A DNA stretch of 9,458 bases from an uncultured Beijerinckiaceae bacterium (GTDB taxonomy: Bacteria > Pseudomonadota > Alphaproteobacteria > Rhizobiales > Beijerinckiaceae). The translations under genes and the position numbers were made by a program. Where the stretch lies: assembly GCA_937873345.1 (NCBI GenBank), contig CALMRL010000297.1, forward strand, positions 1-9,458, read 5' to 3'. Within the stretch, counting starts at the first letter, position 1. The number at the start of each line of letters is the position of its first letter. A model generated the notes under the pieces. It did not search any database. It saw only the letters and a list, made by a program, of their open reading frames with translations, and was not told the origin of the DNA. This document shows positions 6,443 through 9,458 of this stretch, in pieces.

Positions 6443-6449
6443 CGCAAGC

Positions 6450-7361
6450 CTATACACCCAGCATCAGCTCCAGGTTCTGCACCGCCGCCCCCGACGCCCC
6501 CTTGCCGAGGTTGTCGAGCTTGGCGACCAGCACCACCTGATGCTGCCCCTCGTGGGCGAAGACGTGCAGCTCGACGTCGTCACTGCCGTTCAGCGACTCC
6601 GGCTCGATGCGCGCCGCTTCGGACCGGGCTGCCACGCGGACGCGCCCGCTCGCGCCGTAATGCGCGGCATAGACCATCGCGATGTCGTTGGCGGATGGCC
6701 GTCGCGGCAGCTCGCCGAGGAACAGCGGGACCGATACCAGCATGCCCTGCGCGAAGGCGCCGACCGAGGGCACGAAGATCGGGCGCCGCGCTAGGCCGGA
6801 GTGAGCCATCATTTCGGGAACGTGCTTGTGGCCGAGGCCGAGCGCATAAAGCTCGAAAGCGGGGGCGCAGCCGCCCTCGTGATCGGCGATCATCGCCTTG
6901 CCGCCGCCGGAGTAGCCCGACACGGCGTTGATCGCCACCGCCGCGTCGGCGGGCAGAAGCTTGGCGTCGATCAGCGGGCGCAGCAGCGCGATCACGCCGG
7001 TGGCGTAGCAGCCGGGATTGCTGACGCGGCGGCTCGCGCTGATCGCCTCGGCTTGCCCCGGCGCAAGCTCGGCGAAACCGTAGGTCCAGCCCGGCGCGGT
7101 GCGGTGAGCGGTGGAGGCGTCGAGGATGCGCGGACCATCGGGCAGCGCGTCGGCGAGCGCCACCGTCTCGCGTGCGGCGTCATCGGGCAGGCAGAGGATC
7201 ACCAAGTCGACCCCCTGCAGCAGTGAGCGCTTGGCTTCGGCATTCTTGCGCTCGGCGTCGGGAAGCGACACCAGCTCGATGCCGGTGCGGCCGGCGAGGC
7301 GCTGGCGGATGCCAAGCCCGGTGGTGCCGGCCTCGCCGTCGATGAAGATGCGCGCGCTCAT
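6450..7361 (-). CDS. argC: N-acetyl-gamma-glutamyl-phosphate reductase (short type)
   Basis: ArgC reduces N-acetylglutamyl-5-phosphate to the semialdehyde with NADPH, the third step of arginine biosynthesis. The 303-residue protein begins MSARIFIDGEAGTTGLGI. It has the NADP-binding GEAGTTG at 9-15, the catalytic cysteine C118 in SNPGCYATG, the VSGYSGGGK region at 147-155, GLGHKHVPEM with H178 and H180 at 175-184, and the C-terminal LDNLGKGASGAAVQNLELMLG spread over the last 25 residues. The length and the opening sequence mark the shorter ArgC class. The ATG at 7361-7359 is preferred. An in-frame start at 7418 would add 19 non-homologous residues and would lie beyond the rpsI terminator, and GGGGG lies just before the preferred ATG. 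It follows rplM-rpsI on the same strand. Confidence 0.96.
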   Translation of the reverse strand: MSARIFIDGEAGTTGLGIRQRLAGRTGIELVSLPDAERKNAEAKRSLLQGVDLVILCLPDDAARETVALADALPDGPRILDASTAHRTAPGWTYGFAELAPGQAEAISASRRVSNPGCYATGVIALLRPLIDAKLLPADAAVAINAVSGYSGGGKAMIADHEGGCAPAFELYALGLGHKHVPEMMAHSGLARRPIFVPSVGAFAQGMLVSVPLFLGELPRRPSANDIAMVYAAHYGASGRVRVAARSEAARIEPESLNGSDDVELHVFAHEGQHQVVLVAKLDNLGKGASGAAVQNLELMLGV

Positions 7362-7382
7362 GGTGCCCCCATGCCGTTCCCG

Positions 7383-7412
7383 AAAAAGAAAAAGGCGGCC
7401 GAAGCCGCCTTC
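7383..7412 (-). terminator. Rho-independent terminator after rpsI
   Basis: On the minus strand, AAGGCGGC TTCG GCCGCCTT forms an eight-pair stem with a UUCG tetraloop (bases 7411-7392). It runs straight into a T-rich tract, TTTTTCTTTTTC (to about 7382). It starts about 23 bases after the rpsI stop. This is a textbook intrinsic terminator for the rplM-rpsI transcript. It lies only about 20 bases before the argC start, so argC must rely on read-through or on a promoter overlapping the terminator. Confidence 0.93.
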
Positions 7413-7434
7413 TGACATCCCTGCGTCGCGCTGC

Positions 7435-7914
7435 TCAGCGCTTCGAGAACTGGAAGGAGCGGCGGGCCTTCTTCTTTCCGTACTTCTTGCGCTCGACGAC
7501 GCGCGAGTCGCGGGTGAGGAAACCTTCCTTCTTCAGGACGGGACGCAGCTCCGGCTCGTAGTAGGTGAGCGCCTTGGACAGGCCGTGCCGTACGGCGCCA
7601 GCCTGGCCCGACAGGCCACCGCCGGTGACGTTGACCAGCATGTCGTACTGGCCGACCCGCGACACCAGCCCGAGCGGCTGCTGCACGATCATCCGCAGCA
7701 CCGGGCGGGCGAAGTAGGTCTCGTAGGACCGGCCGTTGACCTCGATCTTGCCCGAGCCGGGCTTGATCCACACGCGAGCGACGGCGTCCTTGCGCTTTCC
7801 GGTGGCGTAGGCGCGGCCGTTCTTGTCGAGCTTTTGGACATGCACCGGCGCATCGGGCTGCGGCGCCCCGGTCGCAGCCTTCAGGTCCTGCAGGGAGGAG
7901 ATGGTCTCAGCCAT
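7435..7914 (-). CDS. rpsI: 30S ribosomal protein S9
   Basis: S9 is a small-subunit protein whose C-terminal tail reaches toward the P-site tRNA. The 159-residue product has YATGKRKDAVARVWIKPG at about 36-53, the family's opening signature, then VNVTGGGLSGQAGAVRHG, LKKEGFLTRDSRVVERKKYG and the very basic end KKARRSFQFSKR, whose terminal SKR is invariant in bacterial S9. The N-terminal extension of about 35 residues is usual for alphaproteobacterial S9. The ATG at 7914-7912 is four bases after the rplM stop, so the two are co-transcribed and probably coupled. No strong Shine-Dalgarno is visible just before the ATG. Confidence 0.98.
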   Translation of the reverse strand: MAETISSLQDLKAATGAPQPDAPVHVQKLDKNGRAYATGKRKDAVARVWIKPGSGKIEVNGRSYETYFARPVLRMIVQQPLGLVSRVGQYDMLVNVTGGGLSGQAGAVRHGLSKALTYYEPELRPVLKKEGFLTRDSRVVERKKYGKKKARRSFQFSKR

Positions 7915-7918
7915 GGTC

Positions 7919-8416
7919 TCAGGCAGCCTTGTTGGTGCGCGCGGCGGTGTTGTTGGCGACGTTCTTCGGGTTCAGGGCGGCGACATCGAGCGCCACCGGC
8001 TGCTGCGCCTCGTGGGGATGGGCGGCGCCGGCGTAGACCCGCAGGTTGCCGAGTTGCTTGCGGCCGAGCGGCCCGCGCGGCAGCATGCGCTCCACCGCCT
8101 TTTCGACGACGCGCTCGGGGAAGCGCCCGTCGAGCACGAAGCGCGCGGTGCGCTCCTTGATGCCGCCTTGGAAGCCGGTGTAGTGGTAGTACACCTTGTC
8201 TTCGCGCTTGCGGCCGGTGAAGCTGACCTTCTCCGCGTTGATGACGATGACGTGGTCGCCGTCATCCATGTGCGGGGTGAAGCTCACCTTGTGCTTGCCG
8301 CGCAGGCGCATCGCGATGACGCTGGCGAGCCGCCCGACGACGAGCCCCGACGCGTCGATCACCACCCACTTCTTCTCGATCTCGGCCGTCTTGGTCGAGA
8401 TGGTCTTGCCGAACAT
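7919..8416 (-). CDS. rplM: 50S ribosomal protein L13
   Basis: L13 is an early-assembly large-subunit protein that binds 23S rRNA. From the ATG at 8416-8414 it has 165 residues. It begins MFGKTISTKTAEIEKKWVVI, then shows GLVVGRLASVIAMRLRGK, MDDGDHVIVINAEKVSFTG, KVYYHYTGFQGG and the L13 signature around VERMLPRGPLGRKQLGNLRVY, with HPHEAQQP near the end. The upstream in-frame ATG at 8518 would add 34 residues with no L13 similarity and would start upstream of the promoter at 8445-8473, so it is rejected. GGAG lies about ten bases before the chosen ATG. It is the first gene of the rplM-rpsI operon. Confidence 0.98.
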   Translation of the reverse strand: MFGKTISTKTAEIEKKWVVIDASGLVVGRLASVIAMRLRGKHKVSFTPHMDDGDHVIVINAEKVSFTGRKREDKVYYHYTGFQGGIKERTARFVLDGRFPERVVEKAVERMLPRGPLGRKQLGNLRVYAGAAHPHEAQQPVALDVAALNPKNVANNTAARTNKAA

Positions 8417-8444
8417 GATCCGCGCGCTCCGCTCTTTGCGCCGC

Positions 8445-8473
8445 GATAGACCAGCGTCCTCGGGCGAAGTCAA
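8445..8473 (-). promoter_or_regulatory. Sigma70-type promoter for rplM-rpsI
   Basis: On the minus strand, TTGACT (8473-8468) is followed by a 17-base spacer and TCTATC (8450-8445). The -35 matches five of six consensus bases and the spacing is ideal for housekeeping sigma factors. Transcription would start near 8438, leaving a leader of about 20 bases before the rplM ATG at 8416. Strong promoters are expected for ribosomal protein operons. Confidence 0.75.
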
Positions 8474-8518
8474 GATTCGCTTGCAAAAACCGCTTTCGCG
8501 ACAGGCTTTTTCGCTCAT

Positions 8519-8532
8519 GGTATCATGATACC
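8519..8532. promoter_or_regulatory. Perfect 14-base palindrome, candidate operator
   Basis: GGTATCATGATACC is a perfect inverted repeat with an AT-rich core in otherwise GC-rich DNA. It lies between the divergent rplM and gph genes, about 45 bases upstream of the rplM -35 element and 81 bases before the gph ATG. The form suits a dimeric transcription factor. No regulator can be named and no second copy was noticed in this window. Confidence 0.4.
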
Positions 8533-8613
8533 GCGACTCGTCTCGTAGCTGCGGCGCCGCGATCGCGGCCCGCGGTTGCCGCCCGGTGCGGGCTCCGCTA
8601 ACCCCTTGTCCCC

Positions 8614-9312
8614 ATGCCTGACAAAAGCCTGCCCTGCATCGCCTTCGACCTCGATGGCACCCTCGTCGACAGTGCCCCCGACCTCGTCGGCGCGCTCAAC
8701 GCCATCCTCGACCGCGAGGGGATCGATCCGCTGCCGCTGGAGAAGGCGCGGCGCTTCGTCGGCCGCGGCGGCAGGGTGCTGATCCGCCTCGGGCTCGAAG
8801 CGCAGGGCGCGAGCGTCTCCGACGCCAAGCTGGAGCAGATGTTCACCGCTTATCTCGCCGAGTACGAGACGCGGCTGTCGCGCGAGACGGTCCCCTTCCC
8901 CGGCTGCGTCGCCGCGCTCGATCGCCTCGCCGCCGCCGGTCACGTGCTGGCGGTGTGCACCAACAAGTACGAGAAGCCGGCGCGCATGCTGCTGCGCGAC
9001 CTGCGGCTCGCCGACCGCTTCGCGGCCATCGTCGGCGCCGACACCTTCGCCATGTCGAAGCCCGACGGCGCCGTGCTTCGGCTGACGCTGGAGCGCGCCG
9101 GCTGCGACCCCGCCCGCGCCGTCTACGTCGGCGACACCGCGACCGACGTGGCGACGGCGCGCAACGCCGACCTCCCGGTGATCTGCGTCGACTTCGGCTA
9201 CGCGCCAGAGCCGATTTCGGAACTCAACCCCGACCGGGTCATCTCGCACTTCGACGCGCTCGACGATGCCGTCGCGTCTCTGTCCGCAGCCCTGCCCGCC
9301 GCGGCGGCCTGA
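8614..9312 (+). CDS. gph: HAD-superfamily phosphatase, probable phosphoglycolate phosphatase
   Basis: The 232-residue protein has all four HAD motifs. Motif I is FDLDGTLVDS with nucleophile D12 and acid/base D14, and a C1-type helical cap follows (about 20-95). Motif II is VCTNK with T116, motif III is the lysine K149 in SKPDG, and motif IV is YVGDTATD with D174 and D178. Overall layout and the CTNK and VGDTATD sequences fit Gph, which dephosphorylates 2-phosphoglycolate formed by DNA repair or by the oxygenase reaction of Rubisco. Related HAD enzymes of the same size (for example MurNAc-6-phosphate phosphatase MupP) look alike, so substrate specificity is not proved. No Shine-Dalgarno is evident before the ATG. 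A NUDIX gene begins just after the stop and is likely in the same transcript. Confidence 0.88.
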   Translation: MPDKSLPCIAFDLDGTLVDSAPDLVGALNAILDREGIDPLPLEKARRFVGRGGRVLIRLGLEAQGASVSDAKLEQMFTAYLAEYETRLSRETVPFPGCVAALDRLAAAGHVLAVCTNKYEKPARMLLRDLRLADRFAAIVGADTFAMSKPDGAVLRLTLERAGCDPARAVYVGDTATDVATARNADLPVICVDFGYAPEPISELNPDRVISHFDALDDAVASLSAALPAAAA

Positions 9313-9313
9313 G

Positions 9314-9458
9314 GTGAGCGAGATTCCAAGGCGCCAAGAGCCGCATCGGGACGTCATCCACAGCGGCTGGACCACCTACGGCATCGCCACGATCACCGAG
9401 CGCGACGGCACGCGGGTGAAGCGCGCCTTCGAGGACCACGGCGCGGCGGCCTGCGTGC
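9314..9458 (+). CDS. NUDIX hydrolase, N-terminal fragment
   Basis: A GTG start at 9314, one base after the gph stop, opens a frame that stays open to the end of the window (48 codons). It encodes VIHSGWTTYGIATITERDG followed by KRAFEDHGAAACV. This resembles the N-terminal strand region of ADP-ribose or GDP-mannose pyrophosphatase-like NUDIX hydrolases, where W-x3-Y and RDG lead to a (V/E)-x-HG-x-A-A-V strand before the catalytic box. The NUDIX box itself (GX5EX7REUXEEXGU) lies beyond the window, so the call rests on the N-terminal pattern alone. No ATG alternative exists nearby, and the tight spacing suggests coupling to gph. Confidence 0.68.
   Translation, partial: MSEIPRRQEPHRDVIHSGWTTYGIATITERDGTRVKRAFEDHGAAACV

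Noticed and set aside
7111..8449. Plus-strand frames opposite argC, rpsI and rplM
   Set aside because: All are antisense to well-conserved genes and show shadow-frame composition.
8416..8518. N-terminal extension of rplM from ATG 8518
   Set aside because: The added 34 residues have no L13 similarity, and the promoter at 8445-8473 lies inside them.
8515..9375. 286-codon minus-strand frame opposite gph
   Set aside because: It is the antisense shadow of gph, whose HAD motifs are complete on the plus strand.
1..9458. CRISPR arrays, tRNA or rRNA genes, insertion sequences, riboswitches
   Set aside because: I saw no regularly spaced repeats, tRNA cloverleaf sequence, rRNA signature, transposase or paired terminal repeats.

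Overview
The window is very GC-rich, densely packed chromosomal DNA. Gene content and protein signatures point to an alphaproteobacterium: a divergent sdhE/recG pair, short-type ArgC, rplM-rpsI followed by argC, and an RF2 whose N-terminus continues '...GLLRRHLD' across a programmed frameshift. I cannot fix the genus. Most of it is housekeeping sequence. The exception is about 5481-6449, where a broken gene and a compositionally distinct two-gene cassette lie between recG and argC.

Layout: 1-170 (+) is the C-terminal end of a DUF423 small membrane protein. 281-649 (+) is an orphan single-domain response regulator. It converges on a minus-strand pair, prfB (2710-1579) and a rhomboid protease (1579-701), whose stop and start overlap by one base as TAGTG. 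prfB must be read through an in-frame TGA by a +1 shift at AGGAGG CAT CTT TGA C, so its true start is 160 bases upstream of the first ATG of the main open frame. 2711-2951 holds no convincing gene. sdhE (minus) and recG (plus, 3366-5480) diverge from a short shared region.

Directly behind recG, with a good ribosome binding site, is the wreck of a fumarylacetoacetate-hydrolase-family gene: nine N-terminal codons joined to the C-terminal end, with a further one-base shift. Next come a DUF3990-type protein (ADP-ribosyltransferase-like fold, 5701-6204) and a small acidic protein (6215-6442), spaced like an operon and visibly less GC-rich. I read them as a possible toxin-antitoxin-like or effector/partner module, the most interesting part of the window.

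7361-6450 (minus) is argC (arginine biosynthesis), downstream of the rplM-rpsI ribosomal protein operon (8416-7435). That operon has a recognisable sigma70-type promoter (8445-8473) and a textbook intrinsic terminator (7383-7412) before argC. A perfect AT-rich palindrome (8519-8532) lies between rplM and the divergent HAD phosphatase gene gph (8614-9312). gph is followed after one base by the start of a NUDIX hydrolase gene that runs off the end of the window.
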